Notes: generated by a model from the letters alone, not told the origin. 64,000 nt of DNA from Haematobia irritans (GCF_050003625.1 NC_134399.1:37340671-37404670), one strand, 5' to 3'. Positions 1 through 40,510 are shown, numbered from the stretch's first letter. Program-made: numbers and translations.

Positions 1-499
1 TGATTTAATTTAAGATTAGAGCAAACAATTGAATTCAATACGTTTTTAGTCACACACATATATTTCCAATGAAAACTACCACAGCGTTGCAAAAAGCGTT
101 TTTTTTTTTTTGTACTAAAACCACAGTTGTACATTATAGTGAATTTTGAAAGAGATTTTGTTGAAATCCTCTACGGGCTAGCTGATATATCCCTATTGAA
201 AATCTACTGAAATCTATGTGGATTTGGGCTAAAATAACCTTTAACAGGATTTCGTGACTAGTGTGAACGTAGTACCAGGCGCATTTAGTAAGAAAGGGAC
301 AGATTCCCTTAATGCCATGTTTTATCTATTGCTTTTAGACATATTGACCAAACAGTCGGCTGCAACAATGGCTGTTTGGTTGCGCGAGCGGTAGCTCTGG
401 AAACAGGCATGATCATAGTTTGGTTCTCTAAATAATGTCAAATGTGCCAAACGCAGTGGATTATACTCTAGTAAACTCCCTTTTCGACAAGAAAATTGA
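1..499. other. no recognisable gene
   Basis: AT-rich sequence with a T run near 100. I see no convincing reading frame; the short open frames here have no family resemblance. It leads directly into the retrotransposon relic that follows. Confidence 0.5.
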
Positions 500-960
500 A
501 AAACTAATTCCCAACGGTGAGGCGTGGTGCACAAAAACTCCAGGAAATTAAAGTTACATAGATTTCCATGCTGATTGTTACAAATTGAATGGACAAGTGG
601 GTTTTGGAGTATAGTCAAAAATAGCGAAAATATTAGCTAATGACTGTAGTGAAATAATGGCCAAAAAGAGGTGGAATATTGGCTGACAAGTAATGTTCCA
701 ATGTTGAAATAAAAATATTCAACCTGCAATAAAATCCATGGACTCTGTATTCCTCATTTCGAAAAAGATCATAGATTGCCGCAAACCTCTCTTGGTGATG
801 ATTGAGCATTACAATATTCACTTAATATGGGTGCCTGGTCACAGGAACAAACTGCGAAGCAGATGAGTTAGCAAGCCTAGGAACCACCTAGAATCCGATG
901 GGAGATTTGCGTTTCAACGACACCAAATGTGGCCCCATTTAAACTTAAACCTTACACTAA
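500..960 (+). pseudogene. Jockey-like non-LTR retrotransposon relic, RNase H region
   Basis: Translated pieces read as the RNase H part of a Jockey-clade polyprotein, for example 'YNIHLIWVPGH' followed by 'ADELASLGT' across a frame change, and upstream 'SIDSVF' and 'IDCRKPL'. The same segment recurs at about 29315-30075 in the same orientation, so both are fragments of one family. Frames shift several times and stops are frequent; it is dead. RNase H in these elements removes the RNA strand during target-primed reverse transcription. Confidence 0.6.
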
Positions 961-1457
961 ATATGGTAATGTTTTGAAGACGTCAGATATCACTCCAGGT
1001 GTCTACAATTTCGTTACTCAGAAATGAAAACTCTTCTTCCAGTGTAGTGCTCCGTTGCGAAACAAAAATCTAGTAGTGTTGCTTTTGTAAACTCACCATC
1101 AGGCATAGTTGACAAAATCGTATTCGAACTTCTGACAGTTCAAAACCGAAACGTAAACAACTTACGGTCATTTTCCTCTAGCTCCGTTTAACTGTCAGTT
1201 AACAACACACATATTATATATTAAAGATATTTTTTCGTCGCGCTAACTTTAACTGAATATTTTTCGGCAGTTAAGTTCCTCACTGCCATATGAGTATATT
1301 AGCAGGTAGAAAGGATTAAAACTTGGTTAGGTAACCATGTACTAACGGAGCTTTATGAAAATGGGGTTAAATCATTTTAATTTTTTCTTATGTTTTTTTG
1401 GACGCAAATGTAATTCATTAATCACTCGGGCAATCCAATGTCAATAAAAACACAAAT
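961..1457 (-). other. probable 3' flank / 3' UTR of Sik2
   Basis: This follows the Sik2 stop codon (1458-1460) on the minus strand. An ATTAAA on the minus strand at about 1376-1381 is a possible poly(A) signal, roughly 80 nt after the stop. The rest is AT-rich and no other gene is visible. The 3' end is an inference. Confidence 0.35.
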
Positions 1458-29154
<27,697 letters not shown>

Positions 29155-29314
29155 GTTTATTTTAAGCTCCGCGCAATAATCAAATCCACATTTTAGTTTA
29201 CTAAAAAATAAGACAATATAATTTCTTTGATATTGCAGGCATAAAAATGTCATTCCTTAAACTGATGCTTAAAAATTATCGAAATGTTCACAGGTACAAG
29301 GTATAATAATAGTG

Positions 29315-30075
29315 GACTAGTCTGAGAGGCGTGGTGCACATATACCCCGGGGAAAAACGTTGTATAGATTTCTACACTGACCGGAGTATATTCAAAAGAC
29401 CTGGAACTTCAAATAGCGAAAAGATTACCTAATCACTGTAGCTGATATATTAGCAATAATAGATGTGGCGAATTGGCTGAGAAGTAATCTTCCAACAAAT
29501 ATTGGTATTAGTATATACTCAGACGGGGTCAACCTGCAATAAAATCCTTGGACTCTGTATTCCTCAAATCGAAAATGGCCATCGACTGCCAAAATCTCTC
29601 AACGAGATGGCTAAGCAGTACAATATTCACCTAATATGGGTGGCTGGCCATAGTAACACACCGAGGAATTGCGAGTGGAAGAGTTAACAATGCTAGGTTA
29701 GGTTAAGTGGCAGCCCGATGTATCAGGCTCACTTAGACTATTCAGTCCATTATGATAATACATTGGTGAACTTCTCTCTTATCACTGAGTGCTGCCCGAT
29801 TCCATGTTAAGCTCAATGACAAGGGACCTCCTTTTTATAGCCGAGTCCGAACGGCGTTCCACATTGCAGTGAAACCACTTAGAGAAGCTTTGAAACCCTC
29901 AGAAATGTCACCAGCATTACTGAGGTGGGAAAATCCACCGCTGAAAAACTTTTTGGTGTTCGGTCGAAGCAAAAATCGAACCCACGACCTTTTGTATGCA
30001 AGGCGGGCATGCTAACCATTGCAGCACGGTGGCCCCCTAATGCTAGGAACTCCCTTACATATTCCAGTCAATTAA
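29315..30075 (+). pseudogene. Jockey-like RNase H fragment split by a SINE
   Basis: Reads 'YNIHLIWVAGHSN' and, across the SINE, 'ELTMLGTPL'. Upstream words 'LDSVFL' and 'AIDC' match the relic at 500-960. Frame breaks and stops show decay. Orientation is opposite to Sik2, just upstream of Sik2 exon 1. Confidence 0.65.
29698..30038 (-). mobile_element. tRNA-derived SINE, copy 2 (minus), 9-bp target duplication
   Basis: AATGCTAGG at 29689-29697 and 30039-30047 brackets the element; its excision restores the RNase H reading. Longest copy in the window, with clear head ('ggccaccgtgctgcaatggt' on the minus strand) and 'cctaacct' tail. Confidence 0.88.
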
Positions 30076-31447
30076 ACACCGGGCTGCCACCTTAACCTAA
30101 CCTAATTCCTTCCTTTTTTATAAATTTCTTTATACGTTTTTAATGTACTCTGTTATTTTATTATTTTTTCTCGGACAGAGAATGTCGACTTATGCATATA
30201 CCAACTCGATTTGTTTGAACACATTTTTCACAATTATTATTATTTTTTACAATTACTCACAATGGAATAAAGTGATATTTTTTTCAGATATTTTACCGAA
30301 ATATGCTGCTTCAATCAATGATAAATACACAAAAAAAAATACATTTATTTTATGAATAGTGTTCACAAAAATTTTCCAAACACGGGATTCATAAATTATA
30401 TGAAAACAATTCATAAAATAAAAAATACAGGTTTTCATTCTTAATGCCTGCATAATTGGTCAAAATGTATGAGCCCATTTATTAAAACCAGCAATAAAGT
30501 TCAGCCAGCAAAGAACATAATTTTATAATATTTTATATTCTTGATAAACATGAGCACCAACGCTTCCAGTTAATATTGTTTTTCGTCAATTTTTGTTACA
30601 GCAATAAAAGATCTTCGAATCGCGACGACGACTCAAACTGTACTGAAAAAACTCATACACATCAAATACACGTGTTACCTTCAAAACGTTATGTTTCGTT
30701 TTTTTTTTGTCTCGTATTATATGCTTGTATTGTATACATATGAGAGTAACTCTATGTTATGTTGTGGCTCTCTCACGCTAAGAGAAAACCAGTATTTTTT
30801 TGATATATTAAGTAAAATTTCATTAATTTTATGAAACCGTCTCTATGTATTATTAAAAAATTCATAATTTCATAACAAGTATTTATAAAAACAATACCTT
30901 ATGTAAGTGTACACATTTTTTATGCAACAGTCCATAAATTTATAAAAATGTACAAATTTATGTACAAATTCATATTTTATTTTTTTGTGTGCAGACTATA
31001 ACACTCATATAAACCCATCCACCAAGGCTTAACTTCGGAAGCCTCATGGGCAAACAAATTTCATCCGATCCGGATTTGCCCTCATTTATCTAACATAGAA
31101 CCCCACGTGGACTAACATAATATTGGGGAGACAATGTTAGGTTAGGTTTAAGTTTCCCATTTTGTACTTAACTCACTTTCCTATTCCATCGATTGGCATA
31201 CTACTTTAACTAAAATTACCTATTACGAATAGGCACCTATTCCTAAAACACCTCGATTCGGCAGAAAGTTTTGCTCCGCTCTGCTTTGTGGTCCCTCTTC
31301 TGATCCATTTCTCGTACACACATATGCAATGCGAAACGTATAATAATTGCAGTGTGGCTTATATGCATTGCAATCAACTACAGGTTGCTATAACTTCTAA
31401 ACTGTTCATCTGGTAGATTTATTCCAGTGACAAGCTTCCAAACGCAT
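30076..31447. other. AT-rich intergenic DNA with repeat scraps
   Basis: About 30329-30992 has weak inverted ends ('cacaaaaaaaaatacattta' against 'attttatttttttgtgtg'), possibly a MITE. 31003-31140 is a scrap of the composite repeat ('catccgatccgg'). No gene seen. Confidence 0.45.
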
Positions 31448-31452
31448 ACTTG

Positions 31453-31757
31453 GGAGCCACCGTGGTACAATGTTAGTATACCCGCCTAGCATACACAAGG
31501 TCGTGGGTTCGATTCCTGCTTCGACCGAGCACCAACAAGTTTTTCAGCGGTGGATTATCCCACCTCAGTAATGCTGGTTATATTTCTGAGTGTTTCAAAG
31601 CTTCTCTAAGTGGTTTCACTGCAATGTGGAACGCCGTTCGGACTCGGCTATAAAAAGGAGGTCCCTTGTCATTGAGCTTAACATGGAATCGGGCAGCACT
31701 CAGTGATAAGAGAGAAGTTCACCACTGTGGTATCACAATGGACTGAATAGTCTAAAC
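31453..31757 (+). mobile_element. tRNA-derived SINE, copy 3, 3'-truncated
   Basis: Head 'gagccaccgtggtacaatgt' and B-box-like 'gtgggttcgattcctgc', the best B box of the copies. It stops after 'gactgaatagtctaaa', so the last ~40 bp are missing and no target duplication is visible. Confidence 0.82.
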
Positions 31758-31765
31758 CGAATATG

Positions 31766-33215
31766 GTATTGTCCTCTGAGAAGCCATTCCAAATTGAGCA
31801 GTTTGTGAACGAACAAAATGATCGAGTTCACATGCCAAAGAGGTCAGCTAAAAATATACACCATCGATTGGTCATCAGAACTCAAGCGTCGTCGATACAC
31901 GGATGAAAAAGACTGTTTTTCATATGTTTGGCTATAAACATTATATGTTTGGAACACAAATTTTTAAACACAATATTTTTGAGTGCAAGCATATAATGTT
32001 CATAAACTAGCATAACATGTTTGGGACATATATGTTAATATGTTAGAACATATTATGTTTGGGACATAAAATGTTTGTAAATATAATATGCTTGGATGCA
32101 AACATATATTAATTTAGAAATAGCCTATAAACATATATGTGTTTAGTAGCTTGGAGCGCTATTAAACAGGAAGCGATATTGAATTAAGTTGGTGGTGTTT
32201 ACTTGTTATTACAAAATTAACATTTTATTTTTCCTTGGGCAATTGATCAGCTACTTCTTTGATCCTTACAAACTGTGTGGTCCGCTGTTCGAATCCCCGT
32301 CCGGCAAAAGGTAAAATTAAAATAAAAAAATCATACAATTGAATAATTTCTTCTACAATGTTTGTATTACAGAAAAAGGTGCTAAGAACTAAAAAATCTC
32401 GTGGAAGTGAGAAAGATGTGGGGGAATATACAATTGGGCAGAAACAAAATTTTGAGCATTCAGGTCGAAAACCCATGTTATTAGCACCTATATTACCTGT
32501 TTATTTTCATAATTCATTATGATTGTAAATATATAAATAAATAAATAAAATTTTGAGCACAATATTGTTTGGGAGAATTGTTTTTTAAGCATATAATATT
32601 TTTGGGTGCAAAATGCTTCCAAACATATTATATGTTCACATAATAACATATTGTTTTTTGGAAGACAACATTATTGAATTTGGATGCAAAAATACAAAAT
32701 GTTTGGAACTTAGACTACCCAAACATATATTGTTTAGACCAATATGCTTTCAAACATATTATATATTGGAATAGATCAAACATATAAATATTTGGGCAAT
32801 ACCCAAAAATGTATATGCTTGAAGCAAAATATGTTTGGGAGTATATGTTACAGAAGCGATTTTTTGTGAGCGTGTAGTTACGGCATGAGACGATGGTCGC
32901 TTCCTACTCGTATTCATCGACCATGGGGTAGAAGTGGAAAATCTCTCAAAACACATTGAAGCCCTGAGACTCATGGACTTTCCAACAGAACTCAGCACCT
33001 ACGCACTCAGCACGCGTTAACCAAGATTGACTTAAAAAAACAGGTTCCTTGGATCTCAATCCGTTGGAATTTTGAGCCTAGGCATTTTGGAGAGTATGGT
33101 TGGCACTAAAAAATACCAAAGTGTCTCAGGATGACGGTTCACCGGAATTGGACCAATGATAGCTTTGTCGGCCATAATCCGTGCCCAAGCGGAGCCAATT
33201 CGAACAAATCTAGCC
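31766..33215 (+). pseudogene. Mariner-type transposase relic split by a family-B MITE
   Basis: Before the MITE: 'EQNDRVHMPKRSAKNIHHR'. After it: 'LLVFIDHGVEVEN' (strand-transfer region), then in shifting frames 'LDLNPLEF' (second/third catalytic block, normally S-P-D-L-N-P), 'ILESMVGTKKYQS' and 'IIRAQAEPI'. Many frameshifts and stops; dead. MITE 31898-32874 landed at a TA inside it. Confidence 0.65.
31898..32874 (+). mobile_element. MITE family B, copy 1 (977 bp)
   Basis: TA flanks at 31896-31897 and 32875-32876. Ends CACGGATGAAAAA and, from the right inward, CACGCTCACAAAAAATCG. The interior repeats words such as 'aacatataatgtttgg' in both orientations. About 360 bp in is 'ctgttcgaatccccgtccgg', which resembles a tRNA B box. 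Open frames of 69-83 codons are kept between copies but look like nothing known. Confidence 0.85.
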
Positions 33216-34385
33216 TGATTCTAAAATTTGATGTTATTTCCGACTTTCGAACAATAAAAAAATATGAAAACTATAGCGATTTGCTTTGTTGCATGCATAT
33301 CAGCCACGCTGTATTCCAAACTTTTACTGTAGTATTATAGAGTGCATAAATGAAAAATCATAGTGTCAATGTTTGTGTGTGTGTACCGCGAATAATGACG
33401 ACCACACACAAGGGGTGCAAAACACGATTAAAGTTGACTTGTGAAGAAAATCAATAAGTTACCTCCACCTCCCAACCAAAAGAACACGTAAATTTACGAT
33501 GGGAGTTGGATGAATGACTGCTTCATATTGACGTTGTTTGATTTATCAACAGTTTTGATATCATTCTTATTCCCATTTGGTTTATTCATCACTTTGTTTT
33601 GCAACGCCTAGAGAATTACATAAACAGAAATGTGGACGATATTTGTGTACAACCACTGTATAGATAGATACTCCATACTTTTTTGCGTACACACTTTTGA
33701 CAGAGGCAATACTTACCATTTTTCCACGAAAATTTAATCGCGATATATGAATTTCCAAATTGGACGCAACACTAATTAAATTTCTGATATTTTCATTGGA
33801 AATTTTTAATTTTTTCCTGCTGATTAAAGCTTTCAGCTCCCACTACTGACGAACAGCACTTTAAATGGATTTTCCACCGCAAAATTAACGAGAACATTGC
33901 ATATTGGCCTCGAACGAGGTCGTCAATGTCGGCTATACCATTCACACACAAAAAATTAATACATACATACGTAGCCCAACGAAAAATATTTATATCACAT
34001 GAAAAAAATATCACAGAATTTCTTTTTTTTTCACTTATTATAGACGAACGAAACAATTCTATTTAAATGAATTTATTGTTGTAAGGACAATTAGTAGTTC
34101 TTACTGCTTTGTAGAAAAAATGGCAACGCGTCACGGTCTAGCACTAAGTAGTTTTCCTATTGTACGAGAATGTGAAAGGGTGTTCGGGAACTTTTGGAAT
34201 GTTTCCGATTGCAAGTGTAGTTATAGTGATAACAACACACATAGTTGTTTGTTTTTGGGCACTTACCGTTAAAAAGAGGATATTGCTGTGCAACTATCTA
34301 TGCAATACAACTCTAAAATCGGCAATGTTGCCACCTTGGATAAACTATGAATGCGCATGGCAGATGAAAAGGTAATGGCGTAAGA
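33216..34385. other. intergenic DNA upstream of Sik2, no gene recognised
   Basis: No repeat family or coding frame is evident. Being one of the few stretches free of recognisable mobile elements upstream of Sik2, it could hold its distal promoter or 5' UTR exon, but no specific element was identified. Confidence 0.35.
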
Positions 34386-34427
34386 TTAACAAGGTGAATA
34401 AAGGTGAGTACTAAGTTTGAGTTTAAG

Positions 34428-34637
34428 GTGAGTATTAAGTTCGAGTTTAGCCGCTAGTTTTTACTAAAGTGAAATCTAAATTAGTAAAAAAAAGTCATAA
34501 AATTATACATATTTGTTGCAGATTTCATTAAAACTTGATGGGGAATATCCCAAAGCAAAGCTTGTATTCATTAAAATGGAGAGAAAAGTAATCGTGAAAA
34601 AAATGATTTTAGCGGCTAAACTCGAACTTAATACCAA
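34428..34637. repeat. Short inverted-repeat element
   Basis: 'ttcgagtttagccgcta' near 34440 is mirrored by 'tagcggctaaactcgaa' near 34613. A third copy of the word stands at about 39500-39520. Probably a ~210-bp MITE. Confidence 0.5.
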
Positions 34638-34807
34638 TCTTTAGCCGCTAAAATCAAAAATAAATCTGTAAAAAAAGTATAAAATTGTACCTCTAATATA
34701 ACTTGATGGGGAATAGCCCAAAGCAACTTTTTTATAAAGTTTTTATGTTTTAAAATGGATTACTAAAGAAAAGTAATCGTGCAAAAATTGTGATTTTAAG
34801 GTGGGTA

Positions 34808-35777
34808 CACCCTCACAAAAAATCGCTTCTGTAACATATACTCCCAAACATATTTTGCTTCAAGCATATACATTTTTGGGTATTGCCCAAACATTTATAT
34901 GTTTGATCTCTTCCAATATATAATATGTTTGAAAGCATATTGGTCTAAACAATATATGTTTGGGTAGTCTAAGTTCCAAACATTTTGTATTTTTGCATCC
35001 AAATTCAATAATTTTGTCTTCCAAAAAACAATATGTTATTATGTGACCATATAATATGTTTGGAAGCATTTTGCACCCAAAAATATTATATGCTTAAAAA
35101 AATTCTCCCAAACAATATTGTGCTCAAAATTTTATTTATTTATTTATATATTTTCAATCATAATGAATTATGAAAATAAACAGGTAATATAGGTGCTAAC
35201 AACATAGGTTTTCGACCTGAATGCTCAAAATTTTGTTTCTGCCCAATTGTATATTCCCCGACATCTTTCTCACTTCCACGAGATTTTTTAGTTCTTAGCA
35301 CCTTTTTCTGTAATACAAACATTGTAGAAGAAATTATTCACTTTTATTTTTTTTATTTTAATTTTACCTTTTGCCGGACGGGGATTCGAACAGCGGACCA
35401 CACAGTTTGTAAGGATCAAAGAAGTAGCTGATCAATTGCCCAAGGAAAAAAATGTTAATTTTTTAATAACAAGCAACCACCACCAACTTAATTCAATATC
35501 GCTCCCTGTTAAATAGCGCTCCAAGCTACTAAACACATATATGTTTATAGGCTATTTCTAAATTAATATATGTTTGCATCCAAGCATATTATATTTACAA
35601 ACATTTTATGTCCCAAACATAATATGTTCTAACATATTAACATATATGTCCCAAACATGTTATGCTAGTTTATGAACATTATATGCTTGCACTCAAAAAT
35701 ATTGTGTTTAAAAATTTGTGTTCCAAACATATAATGTTTATAGCCAAACATATGAAAAACAGTCTTTTTCATCCGTG
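34808..35777 (-). mobile_element. MITE family B, copy 2 (inverted, 970 bp)
   Basis: TA at 34806-34807 and 35778-35779. Near-identical to the other copies but in reverse orientation; forms an inverted pair with the copy at 36049-37016, 271 bp away. Confidence 0.87.
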
Positions 35778-36048
35778 TACTATGTTATAAATGAAAACAA
35801 ACATATTCCCATAAAGTCTTGCCGAATTTTAAAGGAACAAGAAACTGCGCATCAATTGAGTTAATTTGTCTGCTTTATATTGAACTGTTTTAATAAAGTA
35901 CACAGAAAAAAAGTGTCTCGTAAATTTAAGAAGATTTTTACAAGAATTTTCCAGAATTTTGGTTCATTTTTCGTATCTTCAACGAAAATTAACTACTCGA
36001 AAGGAAATTTTCCAAATTCTAAGTAGCAATCGTTTAGTTCATGGCCTA

Positions 36049-37016
36049 CACGGATGAAAAAGACTGTTTTTCATATGTTTGGCTATAAACATTATATGTT
36101 TGGAACACAAATTTTTAAACACAATATTTTTGAGTGCAAGCATATAATGTTCATAAACTAGCATAACATGTTTGGGACATATATGTTAATATGTTAGAAC
36201 ATATTATGTTTGGGACATAAAATGTTTGTAAATATAATATGCTTGGATGCAAACATATATTAATTATAAATAGCCTATAAACATATATGTGTTTAGTAGC
36301 TTGGAGCGCTATTAAACAGGAAGCGATATTGAATTAAGTTGGTGGTGTTTGCTTGTTATTACAAAATTAACATTTTATTTTTCCTTGGGCAATTGATCAG
36401 CTACTTCTTTGATCCTTACAAACTGTGTGGTCCGCTGTTCGAATCCCCGCCCGGCAAAATTAAAATAAAAAAATCATAAAATTGATTAATTTCTTCTACA
36501 ATGTTTGTATTACAGAAAAAGGTGCTAAGAACTAAAAAATCTCGTGGAAGTGAGAAAGATGTCGGGGAATATACAATTGGGCAGAAACAAAATTTTGAGC
36601 ATTCAGGTCGAAAACCTATGTTGTTAGCACCTATATTACCTGTTTATTTTCATAATTCATTATGATTGTAAATATATAAATAAATAAATAAAATTTTGAG
36701 CACAATATTGTTTGGGAGAATTTTTTTTAAGCATATAATATTTTTGGGTGCAAAATGCTTCCAAACATATTATATGGTCACATAATAACATATTGTTTTT
36801 TGGAAGACAACATTATTGAATTTGGATGCAAAAATACAAAATGTTTGGAGCTTAGACTACCCAAACATATATTGTTTAGACCAATATGCTTTCAAACATA
36901 TTATATATTGGAAGAGATCAAACATATAAATGTTTGGGCAATACCCAAAAATGTATATGCTTGAAGTAAAATATGTTTGGGAGTATATGTTACAGAAGCG
37001 ATTTTTTGTGAGGGTG
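36049..37016 (+). mobile_element. MITE family B, copy 3 (968 bp)
   Basis: TA at 36047-36048 and 37017-37018. Flanks ('gtttagttcatggcc' left, 'caaaatacgatgg' right) look like another, older TA-type MITE that it split. Confidence 0.87.
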
Positions 37017-37879
37017 TACAAAATACGATGGAAATTTCCTTAAAAAATTTCTTAACTGGTAGTTAAAAATTCGTTTGTCATGCTATAAATCTACTTGTGA
37101 AATGTAAAGTATTTTCTAAATAATAAGTGCAATTTACTATAATATTTTTTTGTATGAGAAAATATTTTTTTACGAAAAATGAACTTGAAAGTGGATAGCA
37201 ATTTCTTTCTGACAATTCCTATAGTTAATAATTGTTGGTAAAAAATTACCCAATGAAATATTTTTAGTTCACATGTAATTAAATTTATAGACATTTTCGT
37301 CAAAAATGGTAGATAACATTTCATGAAAATTTTGCAAATTTTAAGTTAAACGTTTCATCGTTTATAAACTGGTGTGCCTTTACGAATATTATTCTTAGAG
37401 TAAATTGTCAGCAGATGCGATGAACTAATGCATAGTACAGAGATCTTTATCGGAATAGTGGAATGTGATTAATGTAAAGATGATGTTACTTGAGTTTTGT
37501 TGTGTATACATGAGCGTGGGGTTGTTTTTATTTTGGTTCATTTAGTGGTTTGTGTGTGTGTTTGTTATTCTTGGATGGTTTATTGGCTGGATGAGGTGTT
37601 GTTTTCAATAAAGGCACATGTCTTTTTGTTGTTGTAGGAATGTTTTGGCTTTGCTTGGTTTTGTTTGGCATGCTTCAGTTGTATAGTTGGCGTTGGCGTT
37701 GGCGTGGGCTGTTGCATCTTTTAATATACAACAAGGGAATATAAAGGCATGGAATATTTTGGAATTTTGAGACATATATTTGTGTTTGTTTATTAAACCT
37801 TTTAAATGAAAGTTATTAATATTTTATCGGTCGTTTCGAGAAAAGTTATTAAGAATATTTAGGAAAATATATTGAAATT
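37017..37879. other. AT/GT-rich DNA, no gene seen
   Basis: Continues an older AT-rich repeat to about 37330, then T/G-rich sequence (37500-37700, 'gtttgtgtgtgtgtttg'). No coding frame of interest. Confidence 0.4.
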
Positions 37880-38960
37880 GAAAGTGTATTGAAATTTTTA
37901 TTATTCAATGTAAAAAATTAATATTCGATTCCAGATGAATTTGGAAAATTTTTGTTATATCTCAGCGTATAGTTTAGCCATAAATTGGTAAGTATTGTTT
38001 TTTTAATATGGTTTTCTTTTAAAAATAATATTTTTTATGTATATTATTATTTGTTAATTATTTTTTTTTTTTTTTTGGAAACCAGTTTAATGTTTTTCTT
38101 TGTTGTAAAGGCAATATTTAATTTCAGAGCAACTCCAGATGGGTTCGAAAATAGAGAATTGGTAAGTTTTCTTTTAAAATTTGGCTTTCTTTCAACTAGA
38201 AATTTACGTTTTTATGACCTTTTTATCATCAAAATTATAGGTTTTTATTACCTTATTTTAGTATTTCTTTAATCAATTTTTTTTGGAAACCAATGTAATA
38301 TTTTAAAGTAAAAAAACAAATATTTAATTTCAGAATAACCCCTTAAAAATTTGAAAAAAATGTTGGTACTCCTTTGCTTGTAATTTAATAGTGAATTGGT
38401 AAGGATTCTTTAACTTTCTTTTAACCAGAATATTTGTTTTTTTATGCATAATATTATTTTTTCATTCGATTTTTTGGAAACCTATTTAATAATTGTATTT
38501 AATGTAAAAAATAAATATTTATTTTCAGAATAGCCCAAATAAATTTGGACAACTTTTTATATTTCCCCTCAGCGTACAATTTAATAGAGAATTTGTAAGT
38601 TTTATATTAAAACTCTGGCTTTCTTTCAACTAGAATATTTATTTTATTATATCCTTCACATCGATAACAACACAGTTTTATGAGTTTATATAGAATACTT
38701 CATTATTTCTCTAATTGTTTCAGGTACCAATTTTATGAGATACGTTTTCCAAAGAAAAGTTGAATTCCTTACACCATTCGATAAAATGCCCCCAAATATG
38801 GTAAGTTACAAGCTAAAATGAAGAATTAAAATTATATTTCATTACATGGTGTTAATTTTTAACAATTTTCATTATTGTTTCCATTTTTTTCCAGCAAGAT
38901 ATGTGAAAAAATTACCTACGATGAATAAAAAAAGGATAAGTCAAAATGTCCAAACAGCGG
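37880..38960 (+). repeat. Tandem ~190-bp units with splice-site-like borders
   Basis: About five diverged units. Units open with an acceptor-like tract ('tttaatttcag', 'tttattttcag', 'ttgtttcag') followed by 60-90 bp and a donor-like 'ttggtaag' or 'atggtaag'. Unit starts lie near 37935, 38130, 38334, 38528 and 38725. Shared words are 'aaatttgga', 'tctcagcgta' and 'atagagaattggtaag'. The exon-like pieces have no common open frame, so it may be a non-coding RNA gene, a decayed exon array or simply a repeat. Confidence 0.4.
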
Positions 38961-39883
38961 GTTCAAATGAACTACTCTCTGCTCCACGTGGTCATAATTT
39001 TTATTCACAAAAAACATTGTATTAAGAACTTTCATCGTAAGTTTTTATAATAAAGTACTTTTGCTTAAAGAAAGTTTAATTTTAATGTGTGAAAATTTTC
39101 ATAATAGTAAAACGGTTTGTTGTTCCTTTAATTATTTAATTTCTCTGTACTGTGGAATGATTGATTTAAAAATAGTTTAATCGTCGACATTTTAAAGAGA
39201 CTTTTAACCAATTTTTATTATCGGGTTTCCCACAAAATAAGCACGTAAAACAAAATAATACTGACTTTTTAACTTGGTAGGGGTATATAAATCTTATGGT
39301 GTTGTAAAAATGAACTAAACTACAATGTTATAGATGAACTAAAATTTAAGAGAATTATAAACTAGACAAGTTGAAAAAAATCTTAAGGGCTAAATCATGG
39401 TCAATATTACTACAGTTTAGTTCATTTTACAATGGAAAAGGGTTCACTGTTTTTTCAGTGTAACAAATTTCAACTCGAAAATCGAACATAGTACTTACCT
39501 TTAGCGGCTAAACTCGAACTTATTACCACCCTTAAAAACGAAATTCAATCCACCAACCTTCCTCCACCTTCTTCCTCTAAAATCAGCTATAGGGCTGTTT
39601 TCTTTTAGCACTGGATACCCGAAGCCGTGAAGGACTAAATGAAAACAGAGTACTCGTTTATCCAGGACATTTCCAAAAATATGCAACACTGTCATCAGCA
39701 GTTTAAAAACAATCACAGAAAAGAAGTGAAATCATGCATTTTTAATGTATGAAATGTCCAATTAGTAATAAATATTTAAGTAAGTATTTTTATTGAGTCT
39801 TCTTCTTTTTCGATAACATAGGTATGTTTTTTTTATAGCAAAATGATAATCAGAGAAATATAGAACTATATTTGTCTTAAGCG

Positions 39884-40510
39884 GACCTTAGACGGGCGGA
39901 TAAACACTCCGACAGAGGTTCGTCTATTTGTTGTGTGTTCGTTCAAGTTTTGCCCTTACACTGCACGAACAAATGTGATGACAACATGAAAAAATAAGAA
40001 GAAGCATAAACAAACAATGAAGTTGTATGAAGATTTATGGGTGAAACCATTTTTTACTGAAAAAATGGAAGAAAATAATAAAAAAAATTCTTGGTATATG
40101 TGTCAAAACAATGATTCCTGAAGTAATCCACATTTAATATATTACAAATTACTTGATGAATTTCAAAATACTTGTCGCCTGGTTTTCCATTGATTGGAAG
40201 TGGAATTTTCCCACGTTTTTGCCACAATACTGGTTTAGATTTATATATTTCTTTAATTTTCAACCAGAATTGGCGATCCATCATTAATTTCATTGCAGAA
40301 ATGCCTGTTTTTAATGTAAAAATAAATTTGTCTTTGATAATGTTTGTCGAACATCCCCTTACACTCAATGATTTGTACCACCCAACCAGAAAAAATCAAA
40401 GTTGTTTTGATTTTATGCCAACACGTCCCCGCGACAGCCGAACACGACCTTATACTATCGGATTCGTCGTCGCAACGTGTTGTGTCGCAGGGTTTATCCG
40501 ACCGTATAAG
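39884..40510. mobile_element. Non-autonomous element with ~30-bp inverted repeats
   Basis: Left 'accttagacgggcggataaa' and, read inward from the right, 'accttatacggtcggataaa', both continuing 'c.ct.cgaca'. An internal second copy of 'accttatactatcgg' lies near 40446. The minus strand has a 104-codon frame (40368-40054, 'MDRQFWLKIKEIYKSKPVLW') of unknown kind. Target duplication not clear. Confidence 0.55.

Noticed and set aside
32250..32310. A genuine tRNA gene inside the family-B MITE
   Set aside because: Only a B-box-like word is present; the T-stem does not pair and no acceptor stem or A box at the right spacing was found.
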